DNA from: Silene noctiflora
Lineage: Eukaryota > Streptophyta > Magnoliopsida > Caryophyllales > Caryophyllaceae
Reading direction: 5' to 3'
DNA: 33,523 nt
NCBI GenBank assembly: GCA_009801015.1
Contig: VHZZ01000389.1
Span: 32,459 to 65,981 of the forward strand
Shown in pieces: positions 10,137 through 19,460 of this stretch; position 1 is the stretch's first letter, and each line of letters starts with the position of its first letter. The position numbers and the translations under genes were made by a program. The notes under the pieces were generated by a model. The model made no database searches and had not been told where the DNA came from. It was given only the letters and a program-made list of their open reading frames with translations.

Positions 10137-13100
10137 TTATGTTTCTGAGATAATCCGGGGATGAAGTGGACGAGTAGCATGAAGCTTGGTCCTGATTGAT
10201 GACAGTCTAACAGCCACATCTATCATGTCTAACCGTTGCTTTGGTACTTCAGCGCTGCAGGAAAGGGCAATTTTGAGTATAGAGATGATGGCATCTAGTT
10301 CACAACTGTTTATGTCTTGAAGAATAGCCTCATCTAGGATGTGATTAATTAACTCCCCGACACTTTGTCCTTCACTCATCGTCTCACCACTTGCTCTTCT
10401 TCCAGTGAACATTTCTTGTATTAAGATCCCGAAACTGTAGACGTCGCCATGGGTAGACACCCCATTTCCCATCCCATATTCTGCATATTTCATCATTTTT
10501 AAGAGTGAGTATGCTGCTACGATTATTATATAAATAGTCACAGATGAAGGTAGGAGCAGTAAATATTTAGTTACCTGGAGGAGTGTAGCCCACAGTTCCT
10601 CTTACCCCAACAGAGCTTGAATGATTTACGCTTTCTGACAGGAACTTTGCTAGACCGAAGTCACTCACATGTGCAACCATATCGCCATCTAGGAGGACAT
10701 TGCTTGGTTTGAGGTCACAATGGACAAGCGTCTCATCACAATGATGGTGTAGATATTCCAAGGCAAAAGCAACATCTACTGCAATATCAAGTCTTTGGTT
10801 AAAGTTTAATGTCTTTGACGCACCATCGACTTGCTCTGCTGGATGCAACCACTCCTCCAAACTCCCATTTGCCATGTACTCATAAACCAGAGCTTTAAAA
10901 TCATTGCCTTGATGATCAGTACTTGAACAAGCGGTTATCACCTTAACTAGATGCCGATGTCTAATGTTACGAAGCACACCACATTCAGTCATAAAACTCT
11001 TAGAAGCTCCAAGATGACCAAGCTTGAAGACCTTGATGGCAACTAATCTTGAATCTGGAACAAGTGTCCCCTTGTATACGACCCCAAATGCACCATTGCC
11101 TATCCTATTTTCGGCTGAGAACCCCTTTGTGGCTTCCAGGAGGCTTTGGTAAGACAAATTTAGAAAATTATCTGAATTACTCGAAGCATTTTGTTCCTTC
11201 TTCTTCTTCTTGGTACACCAATAGGCATAAGATAATACGAGTGACACCAGCAAGATAACTCCCAGAAACGCAACCAGAATGGCAATTATCAGTCTCTTTC
11301 TGAGGCCTGCTTTTCTTCGTACTATCTCCAGATTACATTTGGGCAATTTCAACTCTGGTTGGCCTCCACAGAGCCTACTGTTACCAACAACTGAAACAGC
11401 TGTTACATTGTTGAACACTCCCCCTGTGGGCACCCCGCCTTCGAGGTTATTGTAAGATAGATTCAACATCTGCAACTTAAAGCTTAGGCTTGCCAGATAC
11501 TTGGGTATTTTTCCAGACAATTTATTCCGGGACAAATCTAATGTAGTGAGACCTTTCAACGCCTCTAAAGCATCGGGTATGGTACCATTGAAAAGGTTTC
11601 CCTCCAGATACAGCATCTCCATAGACAAACAAGCACCAAGTGCGCTTGGTAACTGACCTGAGAGCATGTTATGCGATACATCAAGCATGCCTAGACTAAA
11701 CAATTGCCCAACTTGTGCAGGGAGAGGCCCGCTTAGCTTGTTACGAGATAAATCAAGCTCTATGGATAATAGGGTAAGACCAAATATTTGAGGGGGAATT
11801 TCGCCACTAAGATTGTTCTGAGAAAGAACCAATGTAAGTAGGTTTCTACAGTTCCCTAGATCTGAGGGTATGGTCCCATGAAGATTGTTCTCAGACAAAT
11901 CAAGAAGTGTCAGTTGAGTTAAGTTGCTTATAGAGGATGGGATGCTTCCTGATAAACGGTTACCGCCTAAATCTAAGCTGTTAAGGTATAGAAGCTTCCC
12001 TATACCTTGAGGAATGATCCCAGAAATATTGTTTAGCCCCGCATGAAGGACCTGCAAATTGACTAGGTTGTCAATGCAAGACGGAATCTCTCCGTCTATC
12101 TGATTACTTTCTAATCCTAAATAATACAGCATCGTGAAATTGCAAATGATTCTGGGAATATTTCCTTTGAAATCATTTAAAGTTGCATCAATTATCTGTA
12201 ACATGCTGGCATTGGCCAAAGAGGAAATAAAGTCGAGATCAGTATCCTGCATGCCGTTCACAAGGGAGTTATTGGCAAGGAGAAGAAACCCAAGCTTTTC
12301 TAACTTCCCTAGAGAAGGAACTTCCCCGTGCAGTTTGTTATCATTTAATAGAAGGTATTCAAGTTTGGAGAGATTAGATATGGAAGCAGGGATTATTCCG
12401 GTAAAATTATTATTGCTTATGGAAAAGAAGTCTAGATTAGGGAGCTTGAACCCCAAGTCCCAGGGAAGGCTTCCTTGGAAGCTGTTTTCTCCCAAATCTA
12501 AAGTTTCGAGAAAGGTCAGGTTATATATGGAGGCTGGGACAAGTCCAGAGAGCTTGTTTTGGGATACCGAGAGCAAGGTTAAGTTTTTCAGTTTGCCAAG
12601 GCTATCTGGAATCGTCCCCACCAAGTTGTTGGTGGATAAGGAGAGTCCAGTGAGAGATGATAGGTTTCCAAGACTTGAAGGGATTGTTCCCGAGAGAAAG
12701 TTGAATGGGAGTGACAATAACTGGAGAGACGGCAGGGAACCAATCTCATAAGGAATGTCGCCAGCTAGCTTGTTAAATTCCAGTCTCAGCTCAACCAGGC
12801 TAAAACAACCAGAAACATTTGATGGAATAAGTCCATCTATGGAATTATTATTCAGCAGGAGATGTTGCAACGAGTGCAAACGACCCACTTGAGACGGGAT
12901 GGTGCCCCTCAAAGTGTTGTTTTGCAGGTTCAGCACCCTTAAGAGGCTTAGATTCCCTACATAGGGAGAGATTGTTCCTGTGAGCTTAGACGACTGAAGG
13001 TCTAGTTTGATCACCCTTAAGTGGCGAGTGTCACAGTAGACACCATACCAGTTGCAAAAATGAAGGGTGTCATTCCAGGAGCTCAGTAAGTCTAAAGGGT

Positions 13101-13233
13101 CATCACTTATCTTGGCTTTGATTTCCAGCAATGCTTCCTTCTCTGTGTCATTGCTCCCGGCTATGCAGGAATGAACACAAGACAAGAAAATTGCTGCAGA
13201 AATGAACACGGATAATGAGATACAGCGCGACAT
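10137..13233 (-). CDS. LRR receptor-like kinase, subfamily XII (EFR/FLS2/Xa21 type), non-RD
   Basis: Two exons: 10575-13233 and 10137-10480, joined across a 94-bp GT-AG intron inside the kinase domain (PP|E of the GYTPPEYG block), the position usual for subfamily XII. About 1000 residues. The order is: signal peptide (MSRCISLSVFISAAIFLSC), LRRNT-like region with CNWYGVYC, roughly 21 leucine-rich repeats of the plant xxLxLxxNxLxGxIP type, a transmembrane helix (LIIAILVAFLGVILL) with a KKKKK stop, and a kinase with GNGAFGVV, VAIK, HCDLKPSN and DFG. HCD instead of HRD makes it non-RD, as in innate-immune receptors that sense microbial peptides. An ATG 72 bases upstream (13305) extends the frame, but the signal peptide begins at 13233 and a TATA-like site lies only about 20 bases above 13305, so the inner start is preferred. 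The ligand cannot be told from sequence. Confidence 0.92.
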
Positions 13234-13321
13234 GTTAAATGGTGGATAGTATAATCTTGTTAAGTTAAAGTGTTTTGTGGGTGATGGCTGTTGCTTGGAA
13301 AACATTTGAGAGCACTGCTGT

Positions 13322-13331
13322 CTATTTATTA
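13322..13331 (-). promoter_or_regulatory. TATA-like site of the receptor kinase gene
   Basis: The minus strand reads TAATAAATAG. A start of transcription about 30 bases downstream would fall near 13295, below the ATG at 13305 and above the ATG at 13233. This helps choose the start codon. Confidence 0.35.
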
Positions 13332-14548
13332 GTCACATATCGCAGTGTAAACAAGAAGAATGGTGGCGAGTAAAATAATACGAGCAGTATGATGGTAAAC
13401 ACAAGAGATTAGAGAAGATGACTGATGCAGAGAGGTTGGGATAGGAATTTCCAAAATAATGTTCAAATATAAAGAAATTAACGAACGGGTGTTCATATGA
13501 ATAAAATTATTCAAAATTGAGTTTGGAGCAAAGTAACTTGGTGACTTGGCGACTTTGGTTGATTCTATGGATAATTTTAGGAACTTTTTTTGGGGTATTG
13601 TAGCTAAAGTCACTGGGTGGAGTAACAAAAAAAAAATAGGTTGAGTGCTTGACTCACTGACCCACTAAAGATGGCTGCTCAAGAGCTTTGCATGGATAGT
13701 CTTGAGTGTATGAATGCAACAATAAACAATTGCAAAAGAAATAACAAATACTTTTAAAACGCGTCCAAATATGTATAGGAAGTCAAAGGAGACTTGATTA
13801 CAGAAAAGGCACAAGTCTTTGGTTCAACGTTGGGGCGGATGGAGGCTCCTAGACACTTGAACCACCAAGCAAAATTCATACCCATATGGGCCGTATCTGC
13901 CCTTTCACCTATGACGGATACAAGTTTTCAAAACCGTGGTGACGTCTTTGTATGAATAACTGATAACTTTTGAGGTCTTATCATGTGCATAAACTACAAA
14001 TTTAAGCACTTAAGGCGAACAATGAATGTGGCAGCTTTGGCATCAGGGATGGTAGGGATTCGCTAGGTTGAAACACTGTTAAATGGCTAAATCGGGCTAT
14101 TGTTGCCACCAAAGTCGTCTAAGATTGTCTGAGTTGGTGATGTCAACCTCGGCTCATTTTGAACCAATCGCCTCACATGAGACTAATTATACGGAGTATA
14201 ATTTTACCATCTATTATATGGAGACCTATTTTCCAAATTCTCCTTAAAATCGGAGTAATTCTAAAGAATAGGAGGGAATGTAATAACATGGGTGGATGCT
14301 CATAAATGGATGAGATTCCGCAACTGTCAGAAGCTGGAAAAACTCAAAATTGAAATTGTAATACAAGGTGTACATAATCAATTTACGAGTATTTCGCTCA
14401 CATTCATTGGGGATGCTCTTAACTCGACATCTTTTTCTCTGTTCCACAGCTGTTCATTTGGAAAAAGAATGAATGAGATGTAATTTCAAGTTGAAAAATT
14501 TCAGCAGCACTGGATCCTCAACTCAGAAAAATCCCACCAGTGTTGAAA
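13332..14548. other. Spacer between TIC62 and the receptor kinase
   Basis: About 1.2 kb with the receptor kinase promoter on the left and the TIC62 3' end on the right. Several short open frames occur but none resembles a known protein. Fragments with ACGGAGTATAAT and CGGAGTAATTC near 14190-14270 look like worn small-transposon ends. No RNA gene is recognised. Confidence 0.35.
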
Positions 14549-17500
14549 TTACAGTTTCTTTGGTGATGGCATCGGGCTACATGGTGGCTTCATATCGTCA
14601 TACCTTTTCACAGATCGCTTTAATTAGTAGGCTTCACATTTGTAATTAAGTATGAGCTGATTAGATAAATGAGATGCGTATACAGAAGGTGACTGAGCTT
14701 ACATGGCGTACGGGGAGAGTGGCCTTGGTTTTGGATTCACTGGATTTTGCTCGTCTGCAGGTAAAATTTCATAGACAGTTGAGATACTCGGCTCAACTCC
14801 ATTATCCGCTGATATGCTACTAGTCTCAGCTTCAGTTTCTGCAATTGTCCCATTTTTGCCAAATGAATTTGGAGCTGTTGGAGTCGGGGAAGTAGGGGGT
14901 CTCAAGTCATCATATCTGCAAGAAAACATGAGTGCTTTGATTTGATGCAAATGACTGTTTAGAATCTTCTGATCCACACACAAAAACACACAAACTTACA
15001 CAGGAAACGGAACTTACACAGGAAACGGCGAGTGGTAAAATGTAGATTCCCTCGGATCATTTCCTGGCCTAGTCCCATCGATGATAGTTGGTACCCCATC
15101 CACCACTTTAGGAGTTTTCAAAGATTCAAGGGAGTTACCAGGGGTAGATGGGCATGGGGAACTTGGAGGCTTCAGATCTTCATAGCTAAACAAAGATAAA
15201 AGGAAAACAGACGTCATCAGAGTTGTTGGACATATGTAAGCCGCATAAAATAGGGTGGAAATAACTTACGCAGTATAAGGGGAGAGAGGCCGCGGTTTCT
15301 GTGATATAACTGCATTCAACTCAGTGATGTCAGGTAACACCTCAGTGTCAGGAACACTGATAGGAGTAGGAATATCTGGTTTATCAGTAGAACTAACTTC
15401 CTTAATCTGACCAGTAGGTGCAGTTGGAGTTGGTGATGAAGGTGGCTTCAAATCATCGTAGCTGAAGCATAATAACACTTGATGTCACTAATTGACGGAA
15501 TCATCCAGGAACTCAGACTAGCTTTGATTTCATGCTAACTACAAATAAATCTGCTTACGCTGTGTATGGAGACAACGGAGTAGGTTTAGCCACTGCATTC
15601 TCGACTTGGACTGTTTTCTCTTCAGCCACATCAGCTGCAGCCTCATTGATGGAACTCTTGACAGGTTCCGGATCAAGTGGCTTAGCTACCACATCCAGTT
15701 TCTGCTAATGCAGCAAAAAGAAAACCAAATTATTCGACACTTCAGTTGAACAATATAAAGGCACCTCAAAACTAAACTTCAGAACTTCTTTTCTTACCAA
15801 TNNAGATATTGAAAGGCAGTATTTACCTTTGGTTTAGACAAGTCTTTTCGTTTAGATGGGATCTTTGCAAGCAGATCCTCCATAGGAGTTAATGGAGCAG
15901 TTGTTTCAGCAACTACTTCTACAATTTTGCAGTACGATAGATCACGATTTTGTGCCATTACACTCAAGAGCTCTGCCACCTACCATGAACTGATAAATNT
16001 TACTGATAAGTGTATTTTAGGCACAAATACACTTTGAAGTTTGAAGATATATTTCTGTTGAGAGAAGGGCCAGACAACATGGTAAATATAATTCAAATTA
16101 TACCTGCAGATTCGATACTTGGCCCCCAAACAAAGTGTCTTCCTCGGAAAGGGTGATGTTATGAGTTTCTTTATAACTGTCGGTAGGCCTCTCCATGCCT
16201 CCTGGTCTCACTATCTGGAAAAGAGTTAACGGATTTCAGCACAAAATGTATCAAGGAAGATTATGCTTCCAGGGGAAAATAACACTTACAGTGTAGGGAA
16301 GACCACTGGCTATAAGCTCTAGTTCTGCTTTTCTCTTCCAAATGAGCACCCCCCAAAACAAACTAGATGATGAATAGTCAAGTATGAGTTTTAAGGTCAA
16401 TGTGCAGCATACTGATTCTATCTTAGGCTCTTAGCTGCAATCATCGTCACAAAAAATGAAAAATCAACATCAACGTAGCTTCTTACTTGAGGATAGCTGC
16501 AGGGAATCCGATCTTGTTTGTACCCAGTGAAGTAAGCAATATGAAATGCTTAACCTTTGCAGCTCTTGCTGTAGTAGTTGTCAAAAATTACTATTTAGAA
16601 ATCTAGTACTCGACTACTCGGTGCATTCGTTGAGAAAATCGTATTTTAGGATGAAGTTTTCTCTGGTGTATCATTCAGTTATTAAAAATACGCCAATAAT
16701 GCAGAAGAAATCGTTTTCAGTAAACCATGTTCAGCAAGCTTCATATGAGAAAACATTCCAATATCGACGACTAATACTTTTTATGTTCTTTTATGAATAA
16801 ACATATGAACCGAAAAATGGCTTGCCTGCATCAATTAGGTTTTTAGTAGCCTGATAATCAATGCGATAAGGTCCAGTGATGTCAAAAATTTCCTTCTCGC
16901 TTGCACCAATACAGCATATAATTACGGAAGCAGAACCAATTGCTGGAACTATTTGATCACGTTTCTCAAGGTCGCATTCCACGATTTCAAGCTTCTCTAT
17001 AGCTGGACTAAACACCAAAATAAATCTGTTATAACTGCCAACTAATGTTAAAGTAGATTGCATCAAGCAGTTGTGTGTAAGGTCTAAGAGACGGCAATCT
17101 CAATAATCACTGCCCTCCACTTACGTTTACCTCCGTTAGTGTCTTCAGTGTCAAGCTTCATCCCTTTAACACTCTGATATGCATAAAATCAAGGATGTGT
17201 TAGGGCCGAAGAATCCATAACTAAATTTATGTCGTAAAAATGAGAAACATACCTGAATCAGACTTTCTGCTCTTTGTGCACTCCTCACTCCAGCTCTAAC
17301 TTGGAAACCCTTTTTCAAAAGCTCCCTACAGAAAACAATCAACTCTTTATCAAATCAGAGCAGAAAATTCACAATATTTCTGGCAAGTTATCGACTTTGA
17401 CATTTGTGATTAAGAGTCTCAACCTTACAGTTCGCGAGCCAACTTTACCAGTAGCACCAGCAACAAATACAATGTCTTTAACCTCGGAGTCAGCATTGTC

Positions 17501-18390
17501 CTGAGTAGCGGCAACTGTTGTAGAGCTGACTCTTGTAACACCTTGAGAAAATCCATAAAAATATCCCATTATTGATCTTAAGAACCTTGAGAATATACAT
17601 CAAGGCATCGACACATTCGACCATAAGACATTCACAGACAAAATCTTCTAGTCATCAGCCAGTATTTTTTTAGACCATGTTAGACACAACTCAAACAATT
17701 CACACAAAGACTTAACTTTTATCCTTTAGTGACGATTCAAGTTAGCCAAACCCGAATAATTTTGGCATCAAGACTTTGTCAGTAACACAAGTTCTACTGA
17801 TATTAATCAAACATAATTCTCGATTTCTATAGAACAAAATCCCGATCACATGTTATTAATACATTCATTATTCCTTATACTTTCTCTCTTATGCACAGCA
17901 AAAACTACACAAATCACCATTTCCCAAACTTTTCTACTCACAATTAGCCCACTTGAGCCATTACAGTTGGGCACTAATCAACAACTAACTGAGATATATA
18001 CAAATACTTGTGTAAAATGGTTTTACATTAACATCATTGTCGGTTCTTTTTTGTTTTACATAACTAGCAGGATATTGTAAAACCGTTTTACACAAGGCAG
18101 GCACGTTGATTAAAGATCAATCGCGCGTCCCACAAAACAATCTCAAACAACAATCATGACCAACCCAACTGGGAATTAAGTAACAAAGTGGAAAAAACAA
18201 GATGAAAATCCATACCAGATGATAACTGAGCTCTAATGCAAGAAAAATGGAGCTTTTTAGAACATGGGTGTAATTTGGGTTTGAAGAATTTGTCAAAATG
18301 ACCCAAAAGTTGGCATCTTTGTGACAAATAGTTACTGGATAATGTAGTTTGAGGAAATGAAGAAGATGGTTTCAGAGAACAAACTTCCAT
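14549..18390 (-). CDS. TIC62: TIC62, NAD(P)-binding chloroplast protein with FNR-binding repeats
   Basis: Fourteen exons: 18216-18390, 17424-17541, 17253-17325, 17125-17173, 16826-17002, 16487-16568, 16290-16362, 16104-16214, 15827-15979, 15559-15701, 15270-15461, 15018-15185, 14703-14915 and 14549-14603; 593 residues. The N-terminus (MEVCSLKPSSSFPQTTLSS) is a plastid transit peptide. A Rossmann-type extended dehydrogenase follows: GATGKVGS (about 87), IVECDLEKRDQI, CCIGASEKEIFDITGPYR, TSLGTNKIGFPAAILN and IVRPGGMERPTDSYKE. The tail has four copies of a Y.DL.PP.SP.P motif (about 386, 451, 506 and 577), the sites known to bind ferredoxin-NADP+ reductase. TIC62 moves between stroma, envelope and thylakoid with redox state and tethers FNR. 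Intron 5 starts with GC, not GT. The donor of exon 4 could also be 8 bases upstream (GGAG|GTAAAC); the GTAAGT site was chosen. N bases lie only in introns. A 593-residue product fits the family (about 530-640). Confidence 0.93.
14993..15028. repeat. 18-bp tandem duplication that copies a TIC62 5' splice site
   Basis: Two perfect adjacent copies (14993-15010 and 15011-15028) of AACTTACACAGGAAACGG. On the gene strand each holds CCGTTTCCTGT|GTAAGTT, so the donor of exon 12 exists twice, 18 bases apart. The upstream donor keeps the frame into exon 13. The downstream donor would place an in-frame TAA directly after the first junction. Confidence 0.9.
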
Positions 18391-18435
18391 GTTGCAGGTT
18401 GTTGCAGGTTGCAGGTTGCAGGTTGCAGGCTGCAG
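18391..18435. repeat. GTTGCAG heptamer repeat abutting the TIC62 start codon
   Basis: Five tandem heptamers (18401-18435; the last is GCTGCAG) plus one more unit offset by three bases (18391-18397). On the gene strand this is a CAACCTG repeat that runs directly into the ATG, so it forms the end of the 5' leader. Copy number is likely to vary. Confidence 0.85.
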
Positions 18436-18640
18436 GGTGTTTTTGTTACAGAAACATTAAGCATTTAGCGACTCCTAAATTCTAATCTAAACTTTATTGC
18501 AATTTCATTTGTGGAACACAAATATTACAATATGTACAAAATAGAGGGATTTTCATTAGCTCATTAAGGATATGATTTGGTCCTACTCCCAACTTTAAGA
18601 TTGTGGCTCCTATTTTATCTAATACCGAGTATTTATCAAC

Positions 18641-18890
18641 TCCTCCTTATTTGTTCGTCTATTTCATTTTTAGGGAGAAAAAAAAATATATATGAGATAT
18701 ACCATCTCATACTTTATTTGTTTTTGAGCATATATGTATTTTTTCTGAGCTTATTAACTCAAATTTAACTAAGTTTATATATAATGTTTTTGAGTTTTAT
18801 TTTAATTTTTTGAGCTAATTGTCTAAGTAAATAAACTCAAAAACTATAAAATTGGTGGTAGTACATCGGATGTATAATCCACCTACTGCA
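18641..18890 (+). repeat. AT-rich dispersed repeat, copy A
   Basis: This stretch contains ACTTTATTTGTTTTTGAGCA, TTTTTTCTGAGCTTATTAA, TTAACTAAGTTTATATATAA and CAAAAACTATAAAATTGGTG. The reverse complement of all of these recurs, in the matching order, at 32278-32612. GTACATCGGATGTATAATCC near one end suggests a terminal palindrome. No coding capacity. Confidence 0.6.
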
Positions 18891-19117
18891 TTTTTTGGTA
18901 TCTCGCTATTGATCAGATATCGAGATAATGCTCTTATCGTGTAAAACCGTCATAGGAGGCCAATTGTACAATGTACAACACAAAATGTTTTATGGATTCC
19001 TATGGTCCCCTAACTCACTATTTGTGAGAGTTATTGGACCATACAAATCAGTGAAACAATCACCGATCTCTCATTTGCACATTGAGAGACCCGCAAAAAC
19101 ATGTCAAAAATAGAAAT

Positions 19118-19242
19118 AGATAAGTATTGACCGATACATCCTAAAAAAAAAACAGATAACTATTGACCGATACATCCAAAAAGGAAAACAGATAACTATT
19201 GACCGGTACATCCAAAAAAGAAAACAGATAACTATTGACCGG
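19118..19242. repeat. 36-bp minisatellite, about 3.5 copies
   Basis: Units begin at 19118, 19154, 19190 and 19226 (last one partial). Each starts AGATAA.TATTGACCG and ends in an A-rich run closing with AAAAC. The units differ at only a few positions. The array ends in GGAACGGAAGGAGTATA, which resembles a Stowaway-type terminus, so the array may have grown at the edge of such an element. Confidence 0.85.
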
Positions 19243-19460
19243 AACGGAAGGAGTATAATTTACGAGGGATTCCTAAACTATGTAACATAGGAGTAATTAA
19301 TAGGGAGTATTAGATATTAATCAAACCGAAAATAATTGTACAATGTACATTGGTTTTTTCTACTATAATACGGAGTAACTGAGCAAGTCGTTGTATACAA
19401 CAATCCTGGGTCTATCGGCGATAATTTGGCATACGTTACTATCTAGCATTGGCTACAAGT

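Larger units (their letters stand above)
18436..19460. other. Spacer between the MATE gene and TIC62
   Basis: About 1 kb holding the TIC62 promoter, an AT-rich dispersed repeat (18641-18890) and a 36-bp minisatellite (19118-19242), both annotated separately. No coding frame of note and no clear TATA box were found. Confidence 0.4.

Noticed and set aside
12134-12751. Open frame of 205 codons on the plus strand
   Set aside because: It is antisense to the leucine-rich repeats of the receptor kinase. Its open length follows from the repetitive, stop-poor complement of LRR codons and it resembles no protein.
13233-13305. Longer N-terminus of the receptor kinase from the ATG at 13305
   Set aside because: It would place 24 polar residues before the signal peptide, and the TATA-like site is too close to that ATG.
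14699-15478. Three separate small genes with similar PP.SP.P proteins on the minus strand
   Set aside because: They are consecutive TIC62 exons; the frames and splice phases join them into one tail of repeats.
15802-15803. N bases (also at 15999, 26557 and 26867) as signs of broken exons
   Set aside because: All four sites fall in introns of TIC62 or PLAA and do not affect the coding joins.
19118-19242. CRISPR-like array
   Set aside because: The units are adjacent with no unique spacers, and the DNA is plant nuclear; this is a minisatellite.
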